Assembly: GCA_004123355.1 (NCBI GenBank)
Contig: SCHM01000003.1
Location: forward strand, 4,855,058 to 4,919,057
Origin: Amphirosellinia nigrospora
Taxonomy: Eukaryota > Ascomycota > Sordariomycetes > Xylariales > Xylariaceae
Reading direction: 5' to 3'
Length of the DNA stretch: 64,000 nucleotides
Shown: positions 1 through 12,525 of the stretch, in pieces
Position numbering within the stretch: position 1 is the stretch's first letter
Layout: each line of letters begins with the position of its first letter
The notes under the pieces: model-generated
Told to the model about the DNA's origin: nothing
Seen by the model: only the letters and a program-made list of their open reading frames with translations
Databases searched by the model: none
Position numbers and translations under genes: made by a program

Positions 1-530
1 CCGAGCATTACGTTGTGTCGCTCCAGGGCCCTTCCAGCGACAGCTTGGCACTCGGCCGTCTCCCCTCCCAACCTCATCACCGTCGTCCATTCAATCCATT
101 CACCTATCTAGTTACTTCATTCATTCATTCATTAATTCTCTCCGCCTTGCAAACTTGACACGACCCTATAATCCCCCTACCTGCCGCCTTCTCTCGCTGC
201 AGCCATCCACGTAGTGTCGCGCCCAATCGCCATCTTTTCTCGACCATCATCCCGCCTCGGGAGTGCTGTTGAGATCCGATCCATCCAATCCAATTCGACC
301 ATTCTTCCATCGCCTGATCACCATCGCGCACCCAACCGCCTCTTTCCCGGCACGGGTCTATTCCACCTCAGTGGATTGCGCATTCAATCGCGCCAGCTGC
401 TGGTTCTCCAGCGGTCATATCCTTTACGCACCACTGCCTCTGAGTGCTTTCGCCCAACGACGCGCAACCGTGCAACCACCGAGTCCTTGCCTTCCCCTTA
501 CCCCTATTTTCCGCAGACAACACCGGCAAG
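1..530 (+). promoter_or_regulatory. Upstream region and leader of the epsin gene
   Basis: No gene is visible in this left-edge stretch. It is rich in C and T (for example an ATTC/CATT run near 117-135 and CT-rich text to about 300), which is typical of promoters and leaders of expressed filamentous-fungal genes. Open frames in this stretch lack recognisable domains and run into the epsin coding frame without matching it. The start codon of the next gene is at 531. Confidence 0.5.
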
Positions 531-1744
531 ATGTCGAAGGTAATGAGAAGCGTCAAAAATGTCACCAAGGGGTACTCTATTGTGCAGGTGAAGGTCCGCG
601 AAGGTTGGTTCGCTCGCGCTTCTTCCTTCCGATTACCAACAACGGTTAGAGCGTCGCGTGCTAATGGTGTATTCCCATAGCGACAAGTAATGATCCATGG
701 GGTCCAACCGGTACTCAGATGAGCGAGATTGCTCAGATGACGTATAATTCGTATGTTACCATGGCACCATTCATTCAGTGTCCCATTCAGTCCATCTAAC
801 CATGCCACAGGTCATCCGAGTTCTACGACATAATGGATATGATTGACAAGCGACTGAATGACAAAGGCAAGAATTGGAGGCACGTTCTCAAGGCCCTCAA
901 AGTTCTCGACTACTGTCTGCATGAAGGTTCTGAACTAGTTGTGACGTGGGGTCGTAAGAACATTTATATTATTAAGACATTACGCGAGTTCGTCTATATC
1001 GATGAAGAAGGCCGAGACGTGGGTCAGAATGGTGCGTAATTTGGTCACGTCCATGCCGTGTTTTTTCGTGCTAACAAACACAGTGCGTGTTGCGGCAAAG
1101 GAGCTCACAGCCTTGATCCTCGACGAAGAGAGGCTGCGCGCCGAGCGAAGTGATAGGAAAACATGGAAGTCTCGAGTCACTGGCATCGAAGAGTTTGCTC
1201 CGACCACTGCTCCTAGTGGCAGCCATCGACAACAACGCCCTGTCCGACAGCAACACAGCGATGAGGAAGATGCAGAGTATAAACTAGCAATCGAGGCGAG
1301 CAAATACCAAGAGGAAGAGGATAGAAGGAAGCGTGAAAGCCGTGGAGCTGGTGCTGGTGAAGACGATGACGATCTCGCAAAAGCCATCAAACTCAGCAGA
1401 GAGGAGGACGAACGCCGGAAACGAGACCTAGAAGAAGTCAATGCTGCATCACTTTTTGATCCTGCACCGAGTGCCCAGCCTCAACCCACTGGTATGAATA
1501 TGGGCTACCAGCAGGGCAATAACGTCGATTGGCTAGGCAATCCGATCGACCAAAGCCAGTTCATGCAACCACAGCCAACGGGGTTTGTTAACAACGCTTA
1601 TACCGGACAGCCCAACAATAACGGCTACTCAAACGGCTTTGGACAACAACCAACCGGCATGTACGATCCTTACGGCCAGCAGAACCAACAGCAAAATCAG
1701 CCGCAACCCTTTCAGATGCAGCCAACCGGTTATAATCCCTACGC

Positions 1745-1783
<39 letters not shown>

Positions 1784-2460
1784 GCAACAGCAGCAGCAAG
1801 CGTTCCAGCCACAACAGACTTCATCTCCCGAACCAGCTCCTCAAGCGGGAAGCAACAACCCCTGGGCAAGCAATAATAACACTCACCTTGGAGTCCAATC
1901 AACTATACAGCCGATGCAGACTGGTTCAAACAATCCATTTGCTTCGACTTTCTCACGACCCCAGACCGCCAAAGCACCATCTATGCCGACGCTCAACACC
2001 CTGCAGAGCCTACCCGAGCAGAAGACGCTTCAGGCGTACACACCACCTCCTCAGCTTACATTCCAGTCTCCCATACAGCAGCACACAACAACAATCCCAA
2101 AGACCAATGAACGAGCACGAGCAAAGACTTAATGCTCTCTTAGCAAGCGGTGATGGAATGGATACCTTCGGAAACACTGGTGATTTGCGAATTCCGGCTC
2201 AGCACACGGCACCTGGTACCTTTGTAAATTCGGCCGGTGCTGGTGCACAGAAACTCACCGCTGAAGCTACCGGCAACAATCCCTTTTTGAGGACACAATA
2301 CACAGGTATGCCTCAAGTGTCGTACGGCCAGCAACAAATGCCAGCTGCCACTGGGCCAGCGATGATGGGCATGAACGGGTACGGGGGTGGCAGTAACCCA
2401 TTCGCTGCCCGGCCCCAGCAGCAAACCAACCAACAAGGCCAAGACCTCATACAATTCTAA
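531..2460 (+). CDS. ENT1: Epsin (ENTH-domain endocytic adaptor, Ent1/Ent2 type)
   Basis: Clathrin adaptor that binds PtdIns(4,5)P2 and ubiquitinated cargo at endocytic sites. Four exons: 531-603, 681-750, 811-1031 and 1084-2460, all with GT..AG borders. The product starts MSKVMRSVKN and has the ENTH domain over about residues 1-150 (SNDPWGPTG, MDMIDKRLNDKGKNWRH, KALKVLDYCLHEGSE). Two ubiquitin-interacting motifs follow (around EYKLAIEAS and LAKAIKLSREED), then a Q/N/P-rich tail with a polyglutamine tract and several NPF motifs (NNPFAS, NNPFLR, SNPFAA) that recruit EH-domain proteins. The C-terminal DLIQF resembles a clathrin-box ending. The frame changes near 2065-2100, between the QSPI and NEHEQRL segments; two missing bases, probably in CCC runs, would restore one frame and give a 580-residue protein. 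I chose 531 because the ENTH helix starts directly there. Confidence 0.9.
1745..1800 (+). repeat. CAG/CAA repeat encoding polyglutamine in epsin
   Basis: An almost uninterrupted run of CAG and CAA codons encodes roughly 18 glutamines in the disordered tail of epsin. Length changes by whole codons would leave the frame intact. Confidence 0.9.
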
Positions 2461-3454
2461 ACTCACCCTATTACACAAATGGGTTCTGGGCACTATAGAC
2501 TGCTTCTACAGTGGTCTTATTGGGATTCCTACCAGTTGGGCGTGACGAGTCAGGTGTATAACTGGATCTTGACGGACCCCCAAAATTTTTAGTTTTATTT
2601 CGACCGAGGGTCCGTTGGCAAACAGTTATCTGTTCCTGTTTTTGTGCGTGTCTTACCCTTCAATTGATACCTTGAATGCAAACGGGTCCGAGCTTCATAT
2701 TAGTAGAAGACGACAAAAGAGAGGAAAGATAGCAAGCAGCGGGAAAAGAGAGAAAGCTATGTGGTATTGAAGGACAGGCGGACATATGGCACGGGTTGTA
2801 TAATAGGACAGCAAGATGAATTGATTTACATCTACGGTCCAAATCCTGAGATTTCCCTCGCCGCATAGCTCTGCTCTGCTTCATTGTGGTTTACCAGCTA
2901 GTCTATCTAATAGGTATATGACCAATAAGAGGAGCGTGGTGGGAGTTTTTAGACATGACAAGAGGAAGCTTTATTATAGCTCCTATTTGAATTATAGTAT
3001 TAGTATACGCAAAAGGGGGTTGCGGTGCGTGGTGTATATACAACGTTGAAAGTAGTTCCTTTTTCGTCACGTATTCATCATTTCTTCGCCTATTTGCCGT
3101 CGCACTCTTCTCCTTTCTCCCACGGGCCCTTTGTTCGACGTCGAGTCAAGGGCCGGAGGGTCTTTCTTGACATGCCCGGGGCGCGAGGAATGAGTTCCCT
3201 TATGGTATGCGCGAAGCAAGCCCGGCTATGCATCGTCCTCGACGTGCCCCGGCGAAGCATTGGCGTCTCATTCATAGGCGCTTCAAGTCTGATAACTCTT
3301 CGCGCCTCTCGCTCGCCTCCTCTCCTCGGCATGGCTTTTCGTTTGCTCGAGATCTCGGGGCCCCATTAAGTTCGTGCTTGCTTTACTAGGACCACCAATC
3401 TAGGCGTTCTTTCCTACTACTCTTTTTCCCTTAAGCCTAGGAGTCCCCACTGGG
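2461..3454. other. Convergent intergenic region, epsin and centrin 3' ends
   Basis: The stretch lies between two genes that face each other. It should hold both 3' untranslated regions. The open frames here (for example around 3025-3369 on both strands) have no recognisable domain or splice logic. No tRNA or repeat was seen. Confidence 0.5.
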
Positions 3455-4183
3455 TCACCTGTCGAGGAAGATACCGACGAATTCCTCGCGACTCACACCG
3501 CCTTTCCCCTCGACGTCGAACTGCTCGATCATGCTGTGGACCTCGTTATCCGGCACATCCTCATTCAGCTCCTTGACGACGGTGCGCAGGTCCTCCACGG
3601 TGATCATGCCCTTGGTGCCCTTGTCAAACAGCATGAACGTCTTAAGTAGCTCCTCGCGCGGGTCCCGCGCGGCGATATACCTGGCGGCGATGCTCTGGAA
3701 CCCCTCCCGCGATAGCCGTAGGTCCACCACGGTGGGCGCCGTGGCCGGCGGCGGCTGCCCGGGTATAGAGGGTAAGGGTGTCCAGTTGGGCTTGGTGTGT
3801 GCTGTGGACTTAAAGGCTGTGATCAGATCCGGACGCGACAGGTTGCTAAAGCCGAGCGCCTGTAGCGCGTACCGGAACTCTGAGAAGTCGAGCTGGTCGT
3901 CTTTGTTCATGTCGAAGAGGTGGAACTAGCAAGAGCCAAGGGCGGTTAGTTCCCCATGCCGTGTCCCGTCAGAGTTGTGGTCACTTACGCAGTCGTTGAT
4001 CTCGCTCCTGTGCTCGTCACTTATTTGGTCCCACACCTCTGCGTGCTCGGGATTCCGCACCGCGGCTGCGAAGCGCGTGCCCGGTCGCGAGGGTCCGGGA
4101 CGCATTGACGTGCCGTGCATGCCTGCCCCGGCGTACTCATTCATACTGCCGCTGGCATAGTTGTTCATCCCCGACGTCATCAT
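3455..4183 (-). CDS. CDC31: Centrin-like EF-hand protein (Cdc31 type)
   Basis: Calcium-binding protein of the spindle pole body/centrosome family, also a partner of Sac3/TREX-2 in yeast. Two exons on the minus strand: 4183-3989 and 3925-3455, with a 63-nt GTAAGT..CTAG intron; 221 residues with no frame problem. The N-terminus is a disordered G/S/N/M-rich extension of about 45 residues. EF-hand 1 (DMNKDDQLDFSEF) keeps all calcium ligands. The second hand is interrupted by a proline-rich insert (around PSIPGQPPPATAP). Hands three (DKGTKGMITVEDL) and four (DVEGKGGVSREEF) are partly degenerate, so calcium probably binds mainly at the first and perhaps the last site. ATG codons at 4183 and 4180 are adjacent; either could be used. 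A calmodulin-like protein is less likely because of the long N-terminal extension and the centrin-like C-terminal half. Confidence 0.82.
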
Positions 4184-6317
4184 TTCTTGTATGGGCTGCG
4201 AATGCAGCTCCGCGGAGCTACCTTTCTGTTTGGAGATCCCACGATCGGGCTCGATCCAGTTCGATTTGGCGCAGCTCAGCGGAATGCGCGTGCGCGTGCG
4301 TCTGCGTGTACTCCCTTACGCAAAAGATAATGGCTGAGATACAAGGCGTGCGGGGAGTTTCGTTGCTCGCGAAGATGATATATTATAGCCTTGTTGTGTA
4401 TCTTTTATCAAGTTCAGGGCGAAGCGAGTGAGTAGACAATCAAAGCGCTGGAAAGAAAACAGACGCCGTAGCAATTGTATAGTGTGAATTACAGGGTTGT
4501 GGGCGTAAAGGACACGGCCGATTGTTGTGCCAAACAGCTCAACACCAAAAAATAAATTAGTTGGCTGGGATGCGCAAGGGAGCTATCGCTGGGTGTCGTC
4601 GGACAGAATGTCTTTTTCAAGCCCAATGAAGCAAATATCCATCGAGATCGCAACGGGATTTGTTGGAGACGTTCAAATGATGTTCAAGACGAGAGGGGCA
4701 GGCGAGAGCGATTGAGGATGTTACTATGTGTACTGTGGTATCGTGAAGGAGATTCCCCATCGGATCTCACGCACGTTGTTGTCTGCGAAGCGGCGCATTT
4801 GTCGACCGTGAGCGTGAGCGGGACTACTTGCTCTGGCACGGGTGGCTGGATTGGTTGGACCTGCTTGCACTTGCCTCCCGCTTGGGCTGACCTGGCGCGT
4901 GTCAGGGGGGTCGTCGCTGTGGGCCCAATCGCGTCCTTTTGCGCTATGCATATACCGAGGTTACCTACACAACGAGCTCTCTCTTTCTCGGGTGCACCAC
5001 GAACTTTTCGTTATCATGGGCTATACCTACCTAGCTACTTACCTAAACACCTAGGTGATGGTATGAAATAGTACTGTCAACGAATATCAATCTCCTTTGA
5101 TGTGCAGGTAGTTAGACCATGTCAACTGTTAGGAAACAACCGCTGTTTAGGTAATACATATCATTTAGGTATTCCAGTCGGGAACCTTGTTGAGTGTGGT
5201 GCTGGGAGACTGAGAGTAAATGATTGGTGGTAATGTTAGCAGCAATCATCAAGTCTGCCTTGCTTAACAATCAACCGTGACACGGCGCAGCAAGACTGCT
5301 AAGAAGGCATCTATAAAAGATAGTCCCTCACTCTCATATCCCCATCTTTATCGCCATCCTGCTCTAAAACCCTTGCCATAGCTAATTCTAGTACATACAG
5401 CAAGGAGGAACAAAACAGCCAACTCTACCTAGTAACTTCTACTGCTGCATTTATCAAACAGTACGTATCTAGCCAGCTTCATGAAAGGGTTCATACTATC
5501 GTTATCCCTCTATCTCTCTCTGATTTGCTCTCATCTGATTGGTGCTTTGGTGCTTTGGTGCTCGGTGACACAGTGACAAGTACCTAGTTAATGGCTGGGA
5601 CCACTCACTTGACAGCAACTAAGACCTGTAGAAGCCTAGCGATTGGGCGGCCCACCCGTGCACCCAATCCCAGGAGCCAAATCCTCCCACAACCTACGCC
5701 AATTTTCAATTTGCCTGGAAATTCTCCCTCTAACCTTTGGTGGACCACACAGCGCCTTCCTTCTTCCCAAAGTGCTAAGAAGCAGCCCCAAGCCTGTCTC
5801 CCCATTCAACGCTGACTACCTGCCTACCTGTACTTCCCTGACCTAGTCCTGTCGCGGGAATTCGCAAACAATCTGCCTCCTTCGAAAGCTTCTTGAGCTA
5901 GGTACATCATCGCCAGCACACCACCAGCTTCCGTCCTCCTATCTGCTACAGTCTCACAACACCTCTTCATTTCTCTTCTTCACACATTCATTCCTTCTCA
6001 TATTTCAGGGTATCCTGTCCCCTTTCATCTTTTCCACTCTACGCAGTTTATTCAGTACTGGGGCTAGCCGCATCAGCATCGCGACCCGAAAAAAAGTTAA
6101 CACTCCCAGCCCCGGTCCTTCTGCGCAGTGAATCATCAAAACACGCTCCTGTGCGTTCCTCTATAGCCGATCCACGATCCTCGACGCCCGACAGCCTTTT
6201 CCATGTCGCCCCCGGCCTGACTCTCAACCCACCTCAACTAGTTTACGCGTCGGACGCGCAGCAACTGACGGCTCATCCACGGCGCTCGGTACCCTTGATT
6301 AGTCAAGTCCAGGCACC
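4184..6317. promoter_or_regulatory. Divergent intergenic region, centrin and NUP145
   Basis: This 2.1 kb lies between two divergently transcribed genes. No coding sequence is supported. TACCTA/TAGGTA motifs cluster around 4970-5180 and 5576-5900. The part from about 5900 to 6060 is strongly pyrimidine-rich, as expected for the promoter and leader of NUP145. Confidence 0.5.
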
Positions 6318-9300
6318 ATGTCGTTTGGCGGCTTCGGTAGCGGCAGCGGCAGTGGCAGCGGCGCCTTTGGCACGAACAATAATAACACTTCTAGTGCCTT
6401 CGGTGGTGGCTTCGGCGGCACCAACAACAACACAGGTACAAGTATGTCCTCTTCCCTTGCGCAACCGTGTGGCTTCTTGATTACATTCCGGGCTTCGAAG
6501 CTAATACCGATATCACTATAGGTGGCTTCGGCGCCGCTGCCAATACTGGTGGTGGCCTCTTCGGTTCTGGAGGTACTACATCATCAGCCTTCGGCGGAAC
6601 GACCAGTACGTTCATAATTCCTGCACCGCCACTTCTCTATTTCATCGCACGCCTTCCTGTGAGTCTCTAGTTGTACTAACGCATATTTGCAGGCGCATTC
6701 GATCTACCACAATACCAGTGCATTTGGTGCCAAAACTGGAGCCTTTGGAACAACCTCGTCAGCGGGTGGCGGTTTGTTTGGTAGTAGCTCTACTCCAGCA
6801 ACTTCTAACAGCGGCTTCGGTAGTTTCGGGGCGGCCAACACGAATAATGCGTCAACACCGAGCCCATTCGGTGGTGGTGGTACCGGCTCGTCGCTTTTCG
6901 GTAACAATACCGCTAACAAACCTGCTTTTGGGACCGCAACAACTGGGACGACTGGTGGCGGTCTTTTTGGCAGCGGTGGCACCAACACCGCCACCGCATC
7001 CGGCTTTGGGACGTTTGGTAACACAGCCAACAATGCCACGACCTCTACAGGCGATCCACCAGGCACCGCGAACGTGACCAATTTCCAGCCTTTGATAGAA
7101 AAAGAGACGGGTACAAGCGGCGCTCAAAACTCTTTCCAAAGTATCTGCTTTCAGGACGCGTACAAGAAGTGGTCGCAGGAAGAGCTGCGACTTGTAGACT
7201 ACGCTGCCGGGCGCCGTTACGGTGGTGCCTCGGGAAGCAATACGTTCGGCGTTAGTTCTGGCTTCGGCAGCTTCGGTTCGAACAACCAACCTTCCAATAA
7301 CGCCTTCGGCGGCTCGACTACAAATACCACTGGCGGCGGTCTTTTTGGTAACTCAGGCTCCACCGGGACTGCATTTGGTCAAAATAATACAGCCACGAGC
7401 GCCTTTGGTTCTAATACAGGTGGCGGCCTATTTGGCAATGCTAATAAACCTGCCGCCACAGGTGGTATGTTCGGCAATACTGCAACATCACAACCAGCTC
7501 AAACTGGTGGTCTTTTCGGAACCTCTGGAACAGGTGGCTTCGGCACCAACGCAGGCGCGACCACAGGTGCATTCGGCGCAACAAACAATAACAACAACAC
7601 CGGTGGTGGGCTGTTTGGAGCCGCCAATAATAATCAAAATAAAACAGGATTCAGCTTCGGAAACGCCGGCGCAACTACCAGCGGATTTGGCGGCGGCTCA
7701 AACGCCTTTGGCGGTGCAAATACCAATACTGGCGGCGTCTGTTTGGGAATGCCACAGGCACCGGCAATACCGGCAGCGTATTTGGGGCCGCCAATCAACC
7801 GACTACGAATGCATTCGGCAATTCTAGCGGCTTCGGCGCCGCCGCACAGAACCCTCAACAACAGCAAGGTGGTGGGCTATTCGCCAATGCGCAAAAGCCA
7901 GCAGGAACCGGCTTGTTTGGCAATACCAACAACAATGCAGGGACTGGCGGTGGGCTCTTTGGGAACAGTACCAATAATGCAAGTGGGTTTGGCCAATCGA
8001 ACACTGCTCAACCTAGCGGCGGTGGTCTTTTCGGCGCTAGTAAGCCTACGACAGGAACCGCCGGAGGGCTCTTTGGTAGTGCTGGTGCTCAACAGAACAC
8101 TGGCACAGGCGGTGGACTTTTTGGTAGTACATTGGGGCAGAATCAAAACCAGCAGCCACAGCAACAACAAGCCGGCGGCATGTTTGGAAGTCTCAATCAG
8201 GGCCAGCAAAAGCCAAGCGGTTTGTTCGGCACAGCTACGGCGCCATCAGGAGGTGGCTTGTTCGGGGCCAAAATACCCAGCAACAAGGATCCATGTTCGG
8301 CTCTGTGCAGCAGCCCCAGAACAGCACAATGGGAGGTTCACTATTCGGGAACTCTCAAGGAGCTCAGCCGAATGCGCAGTCGTTAACAGCTAGTATCAGT
8401 GACCCTAATGCATTCGGCTCCCTGTTCGCCAACTTTGGCAGTAATGAGGCCGTCAATCCCGGGCCGCTCGCGACGCCAACCAATAAGAGACAATCGCGAC
8501 GGCCATCAATCTTGCCTTACTATAGGCTTAACAACAATTCAGCTTCCCGAATAAATGTCACACCTCAAAAACGTGGTTTCGGATTATCATACAGCACATA
8601 CGGCACACCGAACAGCACGTCAAGCGCCACCAGCACACCTGGAGCACTATCACAGAGTTTACTGGGCGGAAGCTTATCTCGCAGCCTCGGAAAGAGTGTG
8701 TCGACAAGCAACTTGCGACGAAGCTTCAACATTGAGGATAGCGTCTTGGTGCCTGGTGCATTCTCTGCCAGTTCAGGACCGAAGATGTACCAGAACGGCA
8801 GCGTAAAGAAGCTGGTCATTAATAAAGACATTCGCAGCGACCTATTCTCCACGCCAACCAAGGACAAACCAGCTACAGAAACCCCGAACACTGCCCGTAA
8901 ATTAATGAAGCGAGTCAGCTTTGACACAAGTAGTGTGGAGGCAATTGAAGACGGAAGCGCCGCTAATGGTCCACCCAACACAACTCCCAGCGCAGAGCAG
9001 CTTGGGTACGTCAGGCCCAAGGCCACAAGTGCCGTAAACGGGACTAAACCCTTGAACACGCCAACCACCCAGAGATGGAACAAATCAAAGGAAATGAGCT
9101 CGCGTCGTGCACGAAAACGAAGCTACTTCGCCACCACCTCACAATCCTAGTGTGCCTCGCGAGGGCGAGCCCGGTGCTTACCAGATGTCTCCAACCAAAG
9201 AGGAAGTTCAAAATATGAATCGAGTCCAACGCCAGAAAGTCACAGATCTTACTATCAGTAGAGAAAACGTCGGTTATGTCAGATTTAAGGTCCCTGTGGA

Positions 9301-12300
9301 TTTGACATCCATAGATCTTGACACCATATGTGATACCATTGTTGTGTTGACACCTAGGTCTGCGACAGTTTACCCTAGTTCGGTAAAGAAGCCTCCAGTT
9401 GGCAAAGGCTTAAATGTCCCAGCTTTGATCAGCCTTGAAAATGCCTGGCCTCGAGCTTCCAGAACTGGCAAGCCTACCTCTGTCAAAAAGCATGTGGAAC
9501 GCCTCAAGAGAATTCCGACACTACATTCGAGGATTACAATGTAGACACCGGTGAATGGTCTTTCTCTGTTGAACACTTTACAACTTATGGCCTAGACGAC
9601 AGCGATGAAGAAGAAGAGGATGCTGCGCCGGAGACCTCAACGGGACCTTCTCGCCGAGTTGATTCTGCATCACCTATAGGTTCGGGTAGGGAGGAAAATA
9701 TAAGTCGAGTGGCAAAATACGCCCATCCTCCAGGCGCTTTCGAGCCAGAACAATATGACTATGGCACCAACGGAACTGAGATGGCCGAGGTCAATGCGTC
9801 CAGGTCGTCTTTTTTAGCTAATCGCTCCGCGGGTTCTGCGTCGCATGGGCTTGTTTCGTTTGAGCAAGCCGCCATGGACGACGAATATGCGATGTCAGAG
9901 GTAAAGATGATGCGAGTGATCACCTCGGGCACCATCTCGCCGCGGAGCATGACGAAGACTCGTTTGATGGCAGTCAGTCAGATCTTGCCCATGAAACCCC
10001 TGCTGGTATCATGAGGGCAAGAATGCGTGCAATCAAGAGCTCAGCTACGCCAGTGAAAGTTCAAGTTGCAGCTGGTGACGATTGGATGGATATGCTGAGC
10101 AAAACAATAAGCCCCAGAAGCGCGATCGGGCGCTGCTGAAAAGCATACACGAATTGGATAACTACCGCTCGGGAAGTGACAAGGTTCGGGAGGCATCACC
10201 CACAAAAAAAGAATCGTCCCAGATAGTAAGGCTTTGCAACAAGCATTGACTTGATGAATTCGCTGTTTGAGAAGGCGAAAACCCCACAGAAAATTTCAGG
10301 CCTCTGTTCGGCCAAAAGGCGTAAAGGTTTGTGTTTAACTTGACGTTATCCTAGCCTCGAGAGTCACGAGTGACGAAGAGGATGTGTAATTTATCTTATT
10401 TAATTTTATGCATATACTAATAGATCTCCTTCCTATAGTGGCCTTACAAACGGGTTACCAAACACCTGGATGAAAGCGAAATGGATTCCGCAGACAGAAC
10501 CTGGCATGACACGATGCGGCCCACTTGGGACCTGGTGGTACACTCATATTCTCTGCTACACCAAGCGTCTCCGCCTTCAGTCAATCAGGCCGCATAACCG
10601 AGAAAAATGGTTTGATGACAGTTATGAAAGGAGGCGTTGTGTCCGAGACTCAAGATATTCGGATTGCCAAGTTCACGAATGAGGTGAGTTCATTGGTGGA
10701 ATAGAATTGATTTTTATAAAAGTTGCTAACCCTACTTTCTATCATGCAGATGTCCGCCAAGGCTATCAACAATCATTCGAAGTTAGCACAAGTTCATCTC
10801 GTTGACGGTATTCCAGCTGTAGAGTTAAATCCAAGATTAAATCTCAAGGAGTTCTCTGTGACGAGTGGGGCAAGAATTCGGCTGAGGAGCACGAGAAACT
10901 CGTGTGGGAACTTGCCAGCGTCCTATTTGACAATATCAAAGTTCCCGTCGAACTACAGGCTGATCCAGAATCTGCTACTGAGAAGCTGCGCCGCGAAAAT
11001 CTCTCTCGATTGTGGGAATCCATGGTGGAAGAGCGCACAAACAAAGCGGTCGTCATGGCACACACATACGAGGAGAAAGCGTTGGCGGCTTTATCCGGGC
11101 ATCGCGTAGCTGAAGCATGCAAGTACCTCTTGGAAGGCAAGAACTTTCGCCTCGCCACACTGATCTCGCTCATTGGAACAAACGATAGCTTGAAGAAAGA
11201 TATACGAGAGCAACTCCGAGAGTGGCGGGGCGCGAATGTCCTATCTGAATTCTCTCAACCAATTCGGGCGCTATACGAGATGCTCAGTGGGAATGTATGC
11301 ATGTGTGAAGGGACAAAAGGTGCCTTGGAGAATCGCGCAGAGCCATTCTTAGTTTCGAAGAGATTTGGCCTTGACTGGCAGCAGGCTTTCGGGTTAAGAC
11401 TTTGGTATTCTGTCTCGACGGGCGGCAGTATTTCTGAAGCATTCGAAAATTATAAAGACGACATTGAGCAGAACCAGGAGCTTCCTCCACTGTATGGTTC
11501 GCCCAGCATGGGATTTCGGCTATTTGGGACGATCCTCACAAAGAGAACAGACAGGACCTTCTGTGGGGCCTCTTGAAGCTATATTCCGACAGTCGGGCAG
11601 ACCTCGAATCCGTTATTCGGCCAGAGAACTCCCAATTGTCCCCACTAGATTACCGTCTTTGTTGGCAACTCGGACAGGCCCTAGTGTCCACCGGCCGATT
11701 GTCTTTCGGAAAGAATGCTACCGAGAAGACCGACGCAGCGACTATTTCGTTCGCTGCGCAACTAACAAATGAGGGCAGCTGGCTTGAAGCAGTCTTCGTC
11801 TTGCTACATCTTACCGATCCGGAGGCCCGTGCCAGCGCCATCCAGGACCACCTATGCCGGCATGCTGCACTAATTGGAAATGATGATTCCGCCTCATTCA
11901 AAAAGCTGGCGATGGATTTCAAAATTCCCCCACAATGGATCTGGCATTCGAAAGCACTTTACATGCGAAGTGCGAGAAAAGATGCGACAGGCGAAGTCCA
12001 ATGCCTTCTCCGCGCCGAATCCTGGGCTGAAGCTCACCAGACTTTTGTCAAGGAAGTCGCACCAAGGACCATCATTGAACGAGACTATGACGGTTTGGCC
12101 GATGTTCTCCAGCAATTTGAAGGCCGGCACTTACATGTTCCTGACTGGAACATTGGTGGTGAAGTTTATAAAGCTTTCCTACAGCTGATGGGCTGCCACC
12201 GCCGTTCCGAAGCGCCTTCCCAGGCGCTGGTCAACAGCCTACTTGACGGTCTACCCGCAATGCATGGCAACACCCCGGAGGCTGGGATAGTGGAGTACGC

Positions 12301-12525
12301 TGCTCTCACCGAGATGGCTGCTGAGGTTGCTAAGATAGTAACCAGCATGGCCAAGGACGGAGAGGTAAGGCACCACATTACGTTTGAAACTTCTGAGCCT
12401 ATTGCTGACTTTTCTAGTTGGATGATGCCCGAATTCTAAGCTTACCACTAACCGAGGATGTCCTCTTGAAACACTCTAAAAACTTGGCATGGTCACATTA
12501 CCACGTCATCACGGCCCGGGCGTAG
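6318..12525 (+). CDS. NUP145: Nucleoporin NUP145 / Nup98-Nup96 precursor (with frame slips)
   Basis: Precursor of two nuclear pore proteins. The N-terminal half is an FG/GLFG-repeat nucleoporin (repeats such as GGGLFG and SAFG from 6318 to about 8390) carrying a GLEBS-like Gle2-binding segment near 7130-7225 (FQDAYKKWSQEELR, GRRYGG). The autoproteolytic domain lies at about 9180-9600 (YQMSPTKEEVQNMNR, VRFKVPVDL, KKPPVGKGLNVPA) and ends in HFTTYG, with cleavage expected between F and T near 9579/9580. The C-terminal half is the Nup96/Nup145C alpha-helical scaffold of the Y-complex. Exons: 6318-6441, 6522-6605, 6693-10326, 10439-10683, 10750-12364, 12418-12525; about 1,940 residues. The frame slips about 13 times (near 6705, 6720, 7746, 8275, 9100, 9512, 9905, 10120, 10235, 10300, 10535, 10855 and 11525), mostly as single missing bases. 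Since the gene should be essential, sequence error is more likely than decay. Confidence 0.88.
9574..9591 (+). other. Nup98-type autoproteolytic site (HF|TTYG)
   Basis: Codons for H-F-T-T-Y-G, the junction where Nup98-family precursors cut themselves. The His-Phe-Ser/Thr triad is the known catalytic motif; here the nucleophile is threonine. It predicts separate Nup98-like and Nup96-like products. Confidence 0.8.

Noticed and set aside
2660-3389. Open frames of 60-114 codons on both strands in the epsin-centrin gap
   Set aside because: They overlap each other, have no domain signature or plausible splice structure, and lie in the 3' regions of flanking genes.
6704-7289. Long antisense frames over the FG-repeat part of NUP145
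   Set aside because: They are shadows of the repetitive Gly/Asn-rich coding sequence on the plus strand.
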